Assembly: GCA_034509735.1 (NCBI GenBank)
Contig: JACGWO010000005.1
Coordinates: 36,114,479-36,178,478, forward strand
DNA from: Sesamum alatum
Taxonomy: Eukaryota > Streptophyta > Magnoliopsida > Lamiales > Pedaliaceae
DNA: 64,000 bases
Direction: 5' to 3'
Part shown: positions 11,620 through 23,884 of the stretch, piece by piece
Numbering within the stretch: position 1 is the first letter of the stretch
Layout: each line of letters opens with the position of its first letter
Notes under the pieces: generated by a model
The model's input: only the letters and a program-made list of their open reading frames with translations
Databases searched by the model: none
Told to the model about the DNA's origin: nothing
Program-made: the position numbers and the translations under genes

Positions 11620-13108
11620 AAAATATTGGGGCAAAATGTTTTTCTGGTACCTTTAAAAAAGGTCATTATCGTTTTTGGTACCATAATTGTGGTGAGTGTC
11701 GCTTTTGGTACCATTAAACACGAAAATACGTCTTTTTGGTCCAAAGTTAACGGCTGAGCCCATGTGCCTTGCACATGGCCGTTCACGGCCGTTAATCCTT
11801 ATTTGCTCACGTGAGAGACATGTTTAATGGTACCAAAAAAACAGGAAAAATTATTTTTTTGATACTATTAAGAGGGAAAAAAATATTTTGAGCAATTTTG
11901 GCCACAAACTATAAGAATTTTTTTTTCTTTTTACAAAATAAAAATGCTAGAATAATTTTATTTTAACATATATATATACTATAAAATAGCTTTAAAAATT
12001 CAAATTATTTGTATTTTAGATAATTTTTAGGATCTTTTTTACGATTTTTAAAACTTAAATTATTATTTGGTTTGAAAATATTTTAACATTTGAGAACAAA
12101 TTATAAGAAATGAAATTTATTTTTGGAATAAAAGTATTAAAATATTTTTAAACCAAATAATAATTCAATTTTAAAAATAATAAAAAGATGCCGAAATTTA
12201 TCCCAAATATAGATAATTATTATTTAAATTAATCAATTATTTATAATAAAATAAATTTATCTAATAATTTTATTTAAAAAATAAATTTATAATTTATATA
12301 AAAATAAAATTTATCTAATACTTTTATTCTTTAAAAAAAATTATTTCTCATAGTTTGTCTACAAATATTAAGATATTTTCAGACCAAATAATAATTCATT
12401 TTCAAAAATAATAAAAAGATCCTAGAAATTATCTAAAGTTTAATAATTGTAATGTTTTAAATTTATTATTACATATATTAAAATAAAATTTCTCAAATAT
12501 ATTTGCTTAAAAGTTTATTAGAAATACTTTTAGACAAAATAATAATTTAATTTCAAAAAATAAAACAAAGATTGATGCTAGACTTTATCTCAAATATAAA
12601 TAATTATAATTTAAATTAATTCATTATTTATATAAAAATAAAATTTATCTAATATTTCTATTTAGAAAATATTTCTTTGTTATAGTTTGTGGTCAAAGTT
12701 ATAATTTTTTTTTCCAAAAAGAGTAAAATAGATCCTAGAAAATATTTGAAACACAAATAATTATAATTTTTTAAAGTTATTTTATTATATATTTTAAAAT
12801 AAAATTCCCTTTCATTTTTGTAAAAAAAAATTCTTATAGTTTGTAGTTAAGATTGGTCAAAAGTTTTTGTTTTTTTCTCTTAATGGTTACCAAAAAAGTA
12901 TTCCTTTTTTTTTTGTTTTTTTGGTCCCATTAAACAAGGCCTCATGTGAGCCAATAAAAATTAACGACCGTTAACAGCCATGTGCACGGCACATGGCCTC
13001 TGTCGTTAATTTGGGACCAAAAAGGCGTATTTTCGTGTTTAATGGTACCAAAAACGATAATAATCTTTATTAACTGTACCAAAAAATATTTTGCCCAAAA
13101 TATTGATA
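11620..13108. mobile_element. Foldback-type element, ~1.5 kb
   Basis: The outer ~190 bp of each end are inverted repeats with GGTACCA and GGTCC blocks. The left arm runs to about 11835 and the right arm starts near 12930. The interior is extremely AT-rich and itself full of inverted and direct repeats, with a unit containing CCAAATAATAATT recurring at least three times. No coding capacity. Confidence 0.65.
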
Positions 13109-13694
13109 ACAATGCTAACACCATACTTAGGGGATTCGTGGTCATTATTATAGTATATAAACATTACAAATTTTATAATATTTTTTTATTTTTTAGTATA
13201 GAATGTAATGTTATTAGGTCATATTAAATTAATAAATATATTTATTAATTTTTAAAAACTTAATTATATTTATGTAGTAAAAACTTATCAAAAAATAATT
13301 ATAAATTTATAATTTAAAATTTTTAACATAATAATTAATTAGTAATAACTATTAATTATATATAATTAAGTAAGAATTATTTTTTAATACCGTAACTAAT
13401 AATTAATAAACAATTAAATTCAAAAAAAATTACAAAAATTTTTTTAAAAAAAATTTGGGCTGGTCGGAACAACCCAATAATTAAAAAAAAAAAAATAGGC
13501 GTATATTTGTAGCTCGTTACTCCAAGTAGCGTCCCACGGTATATTTGCAAGTCTTTTCCATTTGAGGGTAGACTTACAATTTTTATTTATTTTTTATTAT
13601 ATTAATATAAATAAGTCAAATGTAGGGACAGGACATTATAATTTAATCCAAAAGCAAAACTGGTACCCATCAAACTCCATTAATGCTGGTGCAA
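13109..13694. other. AT-rich spacer
   Basis: Mostly A and T with long homopolymer runs. No feature recognised. Confidence 0.5.
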
Positions 13695-14171
13695 ATTCTA
13701 TAATACTTCTTAAATAAGGTATTTATTATTTAATAAAGTATATATAAAATAATAAATTAATATTCAATTAAAAGAATAACTATAAAAAAATAATGGGGGT
13801 GGGAAGTTAGATGAAGAAATAAAGAACTTAAACTAAATATATATTAAAAAATAGACACCAAAGAAGTGTTTTCATTAATAATAGTATGGTTACATGTGGC
13901 ACACTCAAATGCGTATGTATAATTATTTTATTTTTATTTTTTTAAAAAATATTATTGTAAAAAATAAAATAATAAAATATTAAAATATATATATATAAAA
14001 GAGAAAGTAATGAAAGAAGACGAGAGAAGTAAAATGGACGTGCAAGTTCAGAATAGAAAAAGGTAGAAATTAAGAAGAGAAACAGAACATAAAAAATTGA
14101 CAGATGATAAGTTGAATACACCAATAAGCACTCTTTAATTAAACATGTGCATAGCACGGGTCACATGCTAG
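13695..14171 (+). mobile_element. Possible short Helitron (3' end clearer than 5' end)
   Basis: The 3' terminus has the Helitron layout: a short hairpin GTGC-ATA-GCAC at about 14147-14157, then GGGTCACATG and CTAG at 14168-14171, followed by T. The 5' end at 13695 (TCTATAATACTT) is a guess from the usual TC start. No Rep/helicase coding sequence. Confidence 0.4.
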
Positions 14172-14530
14172 TAAATCTATTAATATATATTTTTGAAGGC
14201 GGTTTTTTGATCAGATCCTTCTTTTATGACCAAAATTCTAATTTTATAGAATTTTATGTTTTTTTATTATAATAAATATTATTAGAGGTCATGGATTCAA
14301 ACCCCTGCGAATTTTTTTATTATAATAAATATTCCTAAAGGTTATGGGTTCGAATCCCTATGTGAGATGATGTTGTTGCTATTATATATATAGTAGGTAT
14401 TATTAATTTTCTTGATTATTTTTTATTATACTTATATCTAATAATAATAATAATAATTTGTTATATATGGTAGTACAACTTTGATAAGTAATTATATTCA
14501 TTAATTAAGCATTCTGTCATTATTTGATAC

Positions 14531-15335
14531 ATTTTCTCTTCTCATTTAACTATATATAGTGGGATTTTTTTTTAATTTGTTTAAGTTTTTGTCATAGTAT
14601 ACTTCTAATTTACTTTTTAGTTTTCTCGATAAATTTAACTTCTTTTTGAATTTTTATTTGTTGCTTAATAGTTTTTCTATTTTTCAGGCTTAAGTTTGGA
14701 GAATGCTATTTCAAACAACTTACGACAAACCTTTTATTTTTATTTTATGCGTTCGCAAGTTTCAAAGAAGTCTTTTGAGTTTGAAATTATATGATGTCCA
14801 CATTTTCTCATCTCATTTAATTACGTATAGTGGGATTCTTTTTTAATTTGCTCAAGTTTTTGTCACAACCTACTTCTATTTTAATTTGTTTTTTAGTTTC
14901 TCAATGAATATATTTAACTTCTTTTTGAATTTTTATTTGTTGTTTAATATGTTGTTTTTTACTTTTTGCATGCTATTCTAAACAACTTAAGACAACCTAT
15001 TTTACTTTTATTTTATGTGTTTGCAAATCAAGTCTTTTGAATTTGAGAATATATGATGTCTACCTATTTTCATCTTATTTAGTTATATATAGTGGGATTC
15101 TTTTTTTTAATTTGTTCAAGTTTTTATCATAGCCTACTTCTACTTCTAATTTATTTTTTAGTTTTTTCGATGGATTTAACTTCTTTTTGAATTTTTATTT
15201 GTTGCGTAATGTTTGTTCTACTTTTCTTGCTTAAATTTCGACCATGCTATTTCAAACAACTTACAACAAATCCATTTTTTATTTATGCATTTGAAGTTTC
15301 AAAAAAATCTTGAGTTTAAGATTACAAGCTAATAT
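14531..15335. repeat. Three tandem copies of a ~270-bp unit
   Basis: Units start at 14531, 14802 and 15066 (spacing 271 and 264 bp). Each begins ATTTTCTC/ATTTTCATC, then (A/T)TATAGTGGGATT, then ACTTCTTTTTGAATTTTTAT, and ends near TGATGTC or an equivalent. Copies differ by small indels and substitutions. Confidence 0.85.
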
Positions 15336-15859
15336 TTCAGCCTATGCATGAGTAAAACAATAATTTAAGGAACAATGAAGATTTTTACCATATAATAATA
15401 GAATAAAAAAATACAAATATTTTATTAAATAGTCGAACAAAAGAAGTAAATTAAATTAATATTTAAATAAGTCTCAACAAAATGAAGAAAATAATTTGAT
15501 ACATATATATATTCCTACATAATAATTTAAATAATTACTTGCATGCACAAAAAAGATATATATTCATTTGATTCATTTTTTTTTTATAGTAATCACTTTC
15601 TAATTTAAATTTGTTAGTAGACTTTTAGTTATTAATTTGAAGCATTACATTAATTTTGCATTTGTGATCAATATAGTTATTTTGCTTTCCATGACATCGA
15701 AGTTATAAAAAAAATATATATATAATATCGTTTAGAGAAAAACTTAACTCATTATGTTTGATATTTTATAATCTTATCTTTTGCTAAAATTAATTTTTTG
15801 ATTAATTTTTATTATATTTATATCTAATAATGATAGTTCATATATGTACTCCTCCAGTA
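15336..15859. other. AT-rich spacer
   Basis: No gene recognised between the tandem repeat and the CACTA miniature. Confidence 0.5.
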
Positions 15860-16129
15860 CACTACAAGAAAAATATTCAATAGCAACAAAAAAAATTAAC
15901 GTCGAGCTAATTAGCAAATAAAATATCATTTGTAATACATTATTTAATACAAGAAATTTACTTGCTAATGAATTTAGTAACATTTATTTACTAACAAATT
16001 TAGCAACAAATTGTTTAAAATATATATTAAGTAGTGTAGATTAACAACGACAATTCTACTTGCTAATTAGTTCGATGCTGATTTCAGCAATAAATTTTTT
16101 CGTTACTATTAAGTTTTTTTCTTGTAGTG
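15860..16129. mobile_element. CACTA miniature element, 270 bp
   Basis: Begins CACTACAAGAAAAAT and ends with the complement (TTCTTGTAGTG), flanked by GTA on both sides (15857-15859, 16130-16132): the CACTA terminus plus the expected 3-bp target duplication. Closely related to 48525-48791 and 22052-22265. Confidence 0.9.
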
Positions 16130-16701
16130 GTAGTAATTAGTTACTTGAAATTCCATAATATAACATTTTTTTTTTCTTTTGATAACAAATCTATAAAAGT
16201 AATGATAGCATATTATTAATTTTATGATAGAAAATTATGTTATACAATAATATTATATAATAAGATGATGTAATATTGATATGCATTTTGTTACATAGAT
16301 ATTTTTTTATTAAAATAATTTATTTTCCATCCGACACTTAAAAAATAAATAAAACTAAACAATTAATAAAAATTTAAGTTTATTGGATGTATATCCTTCA
16401 TTCTTATTTTGATAATTGGAAACTTTTGTAAATTTTATTGATATTGATTAATTTTGATTTGTATAAAAAAATAGTTTTATATTATTGATTTTATTTAAAT
16501 TAAAAAAAAATAACTTTTACATCATTTTAAAATTTTATAAAACATAATTTTAATCATAATTAAATTAAATGCGCACACGCTAGTGCAAAGGTATAGATAG
16601 ACATATGAATAAGTCAAAAACAGCTAAAGTATAGATAGATTCAAGGGTGTGCTAATAACTCCATAATTATTTAAATTGCTGCACATATGCGCCTACTCAT
16701 C
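16130..16701. other. AT-rich upstream region of the GPAT gene
   Basis: No open frame. A GCGCACACGCTAGT string at about 16570-16583 resembles a Helitron 3' end, but support is weak. Confidence 0.4.
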
Positions 16702-16709
16702 TATATAAA
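16702..16709 (+). promoter_or_regulatory. TATA box of the GPAT gene
   Basis: TATATAAA, 49 bp before the ATG at 16758. Confidence 0.6.
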
Positions 16710-16757
16710 CTACATCAAGAACAAGAGTTCTATTTCTGATTCAGCAAAATTAGATTA

Positions 16758-19314
16758 ATGGCTGTTCAAAGCAAAATCCCGACCATCTACCACTGCGACT
16801 CAACGGGCCGCGAAAACCACACCGTCGCAGCCGACATGCATGGCACTCTGCTCATCGGCCGCAGCCTTTTCCCTTACTTCGCGCTAGTAGCATTTGATGT
16901 TGGCGGGATATTAAGGCTGCTTCTGTTGCTCCTGGCTGCTCCACTGGCCTGGTTTCTGCAGCGCTTCGTCTCTGAATCGGCCGGCGTTCGGGTGCTCATA
17001 TTCGTGAGTTTTGCCGGCGTGAGGGTCTCTGAGATTGAGTCGGCCGCAAACGCTGTCCTGCCGAAGCATTACTCTGAGGACCTGCACCCGCAGACGTGGC
17101 GGGTGCTGTCGTCGTGCGGGAGAAAATGTGTGCTGACGGAATGTCCTAGGATCATGGTTGAGCCCTTCTTGAAGAACTATTTAGGCGTTGATTTTGTGTT
17201 GGGTACAGAGATTTCATCGTGGAGGGGCGTTGCCACTGGATTTGTGGCGAGTGGTGGCGTGCTTGTTGGTGAGGGGAAGGCTGTGGCTCTCAGGAAGGCG
17301 TTTGAGTCTTCATCGGCGCCTGAGATTGGTATTGCTGATTCGCAAGCTGACTTTCCCTTCTTGAATCTTTGCAAGGTTTGGATTCACAATCCTATTATAT
17401 ATCAATCATAATGGTTTTTTCTTTTTTTTGCAAAATTATATTTTTAATCCTGTAACTTTAGGTTGTTAGCACTTTGGTCCTGTAACTTATTCTAGCTATT
17501 TACACATTTAGTTCTTTTTTTGACAAATTTAGTCCAACACATATTAGATTTGGTTTTTTTGGCAAATTTAGTCCAGTGTTGACAAATTTTGTCCTGGTGA
17601 CATATAATTACAAGACAGAAAGTGAGATCTACTCGAGTGAGAATATGACCAAAATTATAAACACAGGACTAAATTTTTCAAAAAAAAAAAAAAAGACCAA
17701 ATGTGAGATATTTAGGACCAAATTCATCAAAAAAAGGATTAAATGTGAAAATGGAATAAATTACAGGACCAAAAGTGTTAACGACCTATAGTTACATGGC
17801 CAAAAATATAATTTTGTCTTTTATTTTTTTCCTTTCCTTTTGTGTGTGTGGAGCGGGGTGGATTTGGGTTGAGTTTGTTGAATTCATCTCGACTGGGTTT
17901 TAAATTTTGAATCTGACCTGACTCGTTAATGTATTTTTATATAACATTTTAGTAAAGTAACAATCATAAAACGTGCGTGCATCAATTTTTAAATAATTTA
18001 ATTCTCCATTAATTATATTATTTAATCATATTTAGAAAGTTATAATGATAATTGGATCTTACAAGATTTAAGTGTAATTTTTTTCTTGTATATATACGAG
18101 GGTCTACCAATTTCAGTCCGGTAAAAAGTTTGATTTGATATTTAATCAATTAATTTATTAATTTTCTTGGATTAGGATTTTTTCGTTGGGATTTTCAAAA
18201 TTCCCCGGGCTTTCTTACTCGCGTAGCATGTAAGAGAAGAAAATTGGGGATTTTAAAATTTTCAATAAGAGGAAAATTAATATATTGGTCGACTAAATTC
18301 CACCTATTTTGTACCGACAATATTATAAAAATTAAAAAGATACGCTGGACATACTCACCCAAATCAAGCTTGATCGGATGATTGATTATCAACTATTACA
18401 TCAACTATTACATCAAAGCAGGAAAGGTACATAGTTCCATCAGAGCAAGGGCTCCGCCCTGTGAAACAGGAGGAGTTGCCAAAGCCGGTGATCTTCCACG
18501 ACGGTCGACTTGTCAGAAAACCGTCTCCATTCATAGTACTCCTGATCATTCTCTGGTTCCCAATCGGCGTCCTATTATCTATCTCGCGTCTTCTCATCGG
18601 TTCAAACAGTCCGATATCACTATTCTACTACATCATTCAACTTACAGGTTGCAAAATTATAGTTAAAGGCACCCCACCTCGTACCGCCAAGAATTCTCGA
18701 CGGACAGGAGTGGCATTTGTTTGCTCCCATAAAAACGTGATGGATCCTCTCTTTGTCTCGGCAGTCCTTCGCCGTAGTACGACCTGCGTCGGCTACTCGG
18801 TGTCGAGGTTCACTGAGTTCATGTCCCCCATAAGAAACTGTCGGCTGACCGAGACAGATCCAAGGATGCTAAAATAATCTCAGACATTCTTGAAGAAGGG
18901 TGGGATTTGGTTATGTGCCCTGAAGGCACAACCTGTCGGGAACCTTATCTGCTGAGGTTTTCGTCGTTGTTCGCTGAGCTGACCGACGAGATTGTGCCGG
19001 TGGCGGTGAACATAAAGACAAGTATGTTTCATGGGTCGACAGCACGAGGGCGTAAATGGCTAGACTCATTCTTCTTCCTCATGAACCCTTTGCCGGTGTA
19101 CGAGATTACGTTTCTTGACAAGTTATCGCCTGATCAAACTTGCAGTTCTGGAAAATCTAGCTACGAGGTTGCGAATAATGTCCAAGAAATGATTGGCGCG
19201 GCATTGAACTTTAAGTGTACTAAATTCACCAGGAAGGATAAGTACCGGATGTTGGCCGGGACGGATGGTCTTGTAGAGCAAAAACCTGGAGCGGAGGCAG
19301 GCAAATTAAATTAA
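16758..19314 (+). pseudogene. Glycerol-3-phosphate acyltransferase, GPAT5/7-like, single frameshift
   Basis: Plant bifunctional-type sn-2 GPAT, an endomembrane enzyme that acylates glycerol-3-phosphate for cutin or suberin monomers. Exon 1 (16758-17375) encodes the N-terminal HAD-like domain: [14 protein letters not shown], a hydrophobic membrane segment, then [10 protein letters not shown] 1046-bp GT-AG intron (17376-18421) carries a MITE. Exon 2 (18422-19314) encodes PKPVIFHDGRLVRKP, a second membrane segment, acyltransferase motif SHKNVMDP (His and Asp present), [10 protein letters not shown], and [14 protein letters not shown]. Reading shifts at 18850/18851, where one C appears to be missing (R-L-T then R-D-R). 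Otherwise the length is about 500 residues, as usual. The HAD motif has His where active phosphatase GPATs have the second Asp. This agrees with GPAT5/7-type enzymes, which lack phosphatase activity. Either a recent pseudogene or a sequencing error. Confidence 0.85.
17428..17822. mobile_element. Inverted-repeat MITE, family A, in the GPAT intron
   Basis: Arms with GCAAAATTATATTTTTAATCC on the left and the complementary sequence on the right near 17770-17822. The interior has repeated GACAAATTTAGTCC blocks. Same family as 9599-9906. Confidence 0.65.
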
Positions 19315-19610
19315 GGATGGTCGGAATTATTGCGGGGATTAATTACAAAATTATTATGTAGTACTTATCACTATTTTCCTAGAAGGTAAAACTTGTCTTT
19401 TTTGTTTAAACAGTAATTATATTGTTACATCGATATTTTCATAAATTAAATAATAAAATGGTTCGATCAATGCATTAGTATAATAAAATATGTTTCTTTA
19501 GATATTGATGGTCTAGTTTGTTTTGTTAGTTCTTTTTCCATTTTCTATATCTTCTTAGTAATTTATCACTTTTTCTTCTATTCCTTTTCCAACTTCTGCA
19601 TTTCTTTTCA

Positions 19611-20730
19611 TTGGCTTAATTGCATAAAACCCCCTGTATTTTAAATACTCGACTAAAAAATTTCTTATATTTTAAAAATAGACGAAAAATCCCCTTCTAT
19701 TTATTAAATATAACTCAATCGCCCCTCTCCGTTAATTTGACTTAACAACATCAATTTTTTTTCGTCTGACTGTTATGCCCTTTTTATTATTTATTACTTT
19801 TTTATTTATGACCGTTGAATCTCATTTGATTATATAATAACCGTCAGATCTAAACAATTAATCTCAACCGTTATATCGTAGAAAAGTGAAGGATTTGGAT
19901 TCAACAAATTTGAATTTGTATTATATATAAATAATTAGAAATTATAAAAAAACAAAATTACTATGTATATATAAAAATTTAAAAAAAAGAAAAGAAAACC
20001 CTACTCCCCCCCCCCCCGCCACCCACCCCCTCCCCACCCCCACCCTGTTGTCCCCGCAGATGGGGGCGACGACCAAACCAGTTATGGGTGACAGTGTCGC
20101 TGTCGCCCCCTCACCCATTGCCTTTCTGTGTGGGGGCGATGGCGTCTCCGTCAAGTTTTTTTTAATTAATTTAATTATATTTATTAAATATATATTTTAA
20201 TTAATTTAGAGTAAGTTCAAATAATTATAATAATTATTATATATTTAATTAATTATTTTGTATATTTTCAATATACTTTTTAAAAATATTTAAATTAATT
20301 TATAAATCTAACATTTATATTTATATAGATATGTCAATTTGAAAAATAATATTTAGCATAATTTTTCTATTTTTTTGGTATTTTGATACTAATATAAATA
20401 TATTTAAGAACATAAACTATTTATAATTTTTTAGAGATAGGAAACAAGAAGAAATGCTTAAAAAAAATTAATTTGGACCATGGTAATTTTAGATACAATA
20501 TTAGGGGCATTTTAGTCAATTAAGGACCAAAAAAAGGTCAAAACGCACAAAAAATCAAGCTTAATTGCACTTTAGGCGCATGCACCCCACCTTCCGTTAA
20601 CTTCTAACGGAAAGGGGGGTTTTGTGTTGCATTTATTAAAATACAGGGAGGCTTTTTGCCTATTTACACAACACAAGGGTGTTTTTAGCTATTTCGCGAC
20701 AACACAGAAGGGTAAATTGGAGTTTAGCCA
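19611..20730. mobile_element. Imperfect inverted-repeat element, ~1.1 kb
   Basis: Ends carry related inverted blocks: ACCCCCTGTATTTTAA near the left end, and its complement with AACGGAAAGGGGGG near the right. The interior holds a poly-C run (20006-20017) and a GC-rich island at 20004-20157. A partial relative lies at 48368-49080. Confidence 0.5.
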
Positions 20731-22051
20731 TTTTCATTCCTCCATAAGGACCATAACCGTTTAATTATAACTTGTTTTATTTGTATTTAATTTGATTTAT
20801 TAAATTACAATATATTTTTAAAATATTTTGTAATATTGTTAAATAAAATTTTAAAATAAAAAGAACTTCAAAATTTTTCTTTTTAAAATTTAGTAGACTG
20901 TAGAAATGCATTTAAGTGTGCCACCACACACATTAGTAACTATGAACTAGTCTACAACACTAGTTTGGAGATATTTGTGCCACCCATATAACACGTACCC
21001 ACATAAGCGGTGAGTCGTTGGATTAACACGTGATAATATCATTTGTGATTTAATAGGTCATAACTGATGATATTGGTACAAATTTATATGAACAACATTA
21101 TTAGACCAAATTCTTTGAACCTCTGCATGCAACCCAGTCAAGAATCACGTATAAAACATGTGTTGGAGAATTCATTAGTGAGTGTCTATGATGCATGGAC
21201 ACGGATACAGCGACACCGAAAAATTTTAATAAATAGGACACAACATGGCACTAACACGACTATATATAATATATATTATAAATCTTTCCAAAATATTTAT
21301 GCATAATATGAAAAATATCAAGATACAATATAAAATAAACATGTGTTATATCTAAATTTTTAACCAAAATACATGACTTCAAAAATATACATAATCAGTT
21401 GATTTTAAAAAGTATGCAACAAAAAAATATCTAATCATCCAAATTAGTTAAATTATGACCATCTCTCGATTTTTTTGTAATTTCATCCCAAAATTTTTAG
21501 TTTGAAAGAAGTAAATTAATTTTTTTCTTTTTTCTTTAGCCAAATTTTTTTTTTTTTAAAAAGATAGTCCAAAACTTTTTAAAATCATAAAAAAAAACCT
21601 AAACATGTTCAAAACGTATCGACCACTCCTTCAAAAACGTATCGAACACGTCAACAGGCGTGTCCGACATCGCACCCTTTTTTTTTTATTTTATATTTTT
21701 GGACATGCCTATACCGTATTTGGGGCGTGTCCTACATGTACCCAAAGAGTGTCAATGCCTGATACTGCATAGAGTAATTTTTCAAAGTGTCTCTACATTA
21801 TAGGTCAGTGTATCCTTGGAACGTGCAGAATATTATTGTCCCCAAGCAAATTTATTTCAACATAATGGTTCACAAGGCAAAGTGTGCAATGCCTAAAAGT
21901 GAAAAAAAGTGGAAATCGTCTCCCAACCACCAGAGCTCGGCCACCCCCTCGCCTCCCCCGAGAGCGGCTACGCCCCTCCATTGGTCTCTGACATGTACCA
22001 GCTCGTGACAGAATTTGAGGATCTAATCACGCCTCCTCCCTATCCGTAAAT
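20731..22051. other. Spacer with dispersed repeat fragments
   Basis: AT-rich sequence. Around 21200-21760 there are several GTGTCC/CGACA-type blocks in both orientations, suggesting an old repeat. An open frame at 21787-22008 ends in a Ser/Pro-rich stretch but shows no signal peptide or known domain, so it is not called as a gene. Confidence 0.45.
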
Positions 22052-22265
22052 GATTACAAGAAATAACTCAACAACTACGAAAAAAAAAAAAATCAAACTA
22101 TAATTAGTAAATAAAATTTTTATTGTTAATTTACGTTATTTAAAACAAAAAATGTACTTGATAATGAATTTAACAACAAATTATTTAAAATATATACTAA
22201 ATAATTGTAGATTAGCAATGAAAATTTTATTTGCTAATTAGCTGTTGAGTCATTTTCTTGTAGCG
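22052..22265. mobile_element. Degenerate CACTA miniature element
   Basis: Internal sequence matches 15860-16129. The termini are GATTACAAGAAA and TTTTCTTGTAGCG, each mutated from CACTACAAGAAA. No matching target duplication. It directly abuts the DUF2828 pseudogene. Confidence 0.6.
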
Positions 22266-22272
22266 AGATAAT

Positions 22273-23686
22273 GAAAATTTCTACACTGCTGCTCTCTGGT
22301 AGCATGAAAACCATGCAAAAACACTAGCTTGGAATCTCAGGCTCTCTGCTCAGTTTGGTTGCTTTAAAATCTTTCGAGAGATCCTTTACAGACTTCTTGA
22401 AGGGCCCAAGATCGGACATCCGACAGCAAAAGAAGGATGCTTGGAGGAGCAAATAAAAGGGGAAGGGAAGAGCTAGGAAGTATTATTTTCTTCAGAAAAA
22501 AGAAGAGTAAACATGAGGATCCGTAAGAGGAGGAGAAGCGTAGCTGATGAGAGCTAGAATGCCGATGAAGAAAGGGTTACGAGGCGAAATGGTCAAAGTG
22601 AAGGAGGAAATGGAGAAGGCAGGGAAATTTAGGAATGCGAAGACGTTAGAAACGGCAAAAAGGGCCACCGAAAGGTTCTTGCATAATCAGGTGTCGAGCC
22701 TTTTGGCAGTGTTCTTGAAATTACATTTACATGCCAGTGAGTTCTTCATCGGGTGGGATCAAGAATATTATTCTACCCTTCTGTTGATTCTACTTATTAC
22801 AAGGGCACCTTGTTATGCAAGAGCATAGCCAAACTCATGTTCCCGCGTGAATCTGAATATGGAAGCCTTAGAGAGGATAAGTGTGTTAATACAGTGTTAA
22901 ATAGGTCGAAAAAAGACGTGCTGGTTCCTCTGCATCAGGACTTAACATTGCCTAATGTGTATATGATGCAAAAGAATGGGGATTTGTTCCATATGAACGG
23001 GTCGCCTAAATGAATTACACCAATATTTTCTGATATTGAAACAATAAGATCGAGGTTTTGGGAATATATTGATCTAGAATGTGAAGGCCGGGAATGCAAA
23101 GATCACAACAATAGCAATCCTAGTCTCAGGACACCAATGGAAAAGGATGGTAGATGAGTCTCAGGAAGCATGTGAAGAACACGGATGGAGGTTTCCATGG
23201 CTCTTGGTCTGTCGGTCCCAAAGCTAAGTGAACGACCCTGAAAAGGCCATGTGATCACTTTCAACGACGAGCCTGAACCTCACTTGATCAAAGGCGGAAC
23301 TGAGTTTATCAGGAGAATGAAAGCTGATACATTTTTCTGAAGGCTTTTGACAAAATTTTGGAGGTGGCTGTACTAGAAATTTGAGCAAGGTTAAGAAGAT
23401 AAAGAGGCTATTCGATTTCAACGATATGGAGTTCAACGAAGCTTCTACTAATCGATTGGAGACTGATTATATGGCAAAACAGAGTAAATTCAGGGAAGAC
23501 GGCCACCAAAATGTGCCTGAGATTGTGTTTTGGAACCTTAGAAACTCGCCAGCTACACATGTTACGGCAACTCAAAATGGGGTGGCTTTTGTCTTAGAGG
23601 CGTTCCAGTTTAGCGACAAAATCATTGAAAGTTTTCGACAGGAAAACGCATGCACATCTAATTACGGGCAAAACCTTATAGTTTGA
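22273..23686 (+). pseudogene. DUF2828 (VWA/TROVE-like) protein, heavily decayed
   Basis: Fragments in several frames, in the correct order for a plant DUF2828 protein: F-Y-T-A-A-L near 22280, then ETAKRATERFLHN, then YKGTLLCKSIAKLMFPRESE and KKDVLVPLHQDLTLPNVYM. A VWA-like part follows: VSGSM near 23160, then ALGLSVPKLSERP, a TGA in place of Trp, then KGHVITFNDEPELHLIKGG. The last block, VKKIKRLFDFNDMEFNEAS plus NVPEIVFWNLRNSPATHVTA, is the family C-terminal signature. At least four frame changes and several stops rule out function. The N-terminal part is missing at the edge of the CACTA miniature. Plant DUF2828 genes are normally intronless, so absence of introns does not show retrotransposition. 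Confidence 0.75.
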
Positions 23687-23884
23687 TCATCTCTTACACT
23701 CTTTAACTAAACATTGTCGTCATCAAGTACAATCATCAGTTAAAAGTTAGATTTAGCCCCGAACTGCAGGAGGTTACTCATTACTGAGACAACATTTGAT
23801 TCCTAGTATAATAATCCAAGTATTATTTCAGAATTCATGTAACAGAAATTGGCACCGGCCAGACACCTACAACAATTTCTTACA

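Noticed and set aside
14290..14365. tRNA or SINE at two GGTTCGAATCCC-like strings
   Set aside because: Only B-box-like matches; no A box, tail or target duplication.
19942..20154. Gly-rich open frame on the minus strand
   Set aside because: Product of a poly-C/GC-rich tract inside a repeat; no start context or domain.
21787..22008. 73-residue frame with a Ser/Pro-rich end
   Set aside because: Considered as a fifth member of the secreted family, but it has no signal peptide and no W-basic-PPP core.
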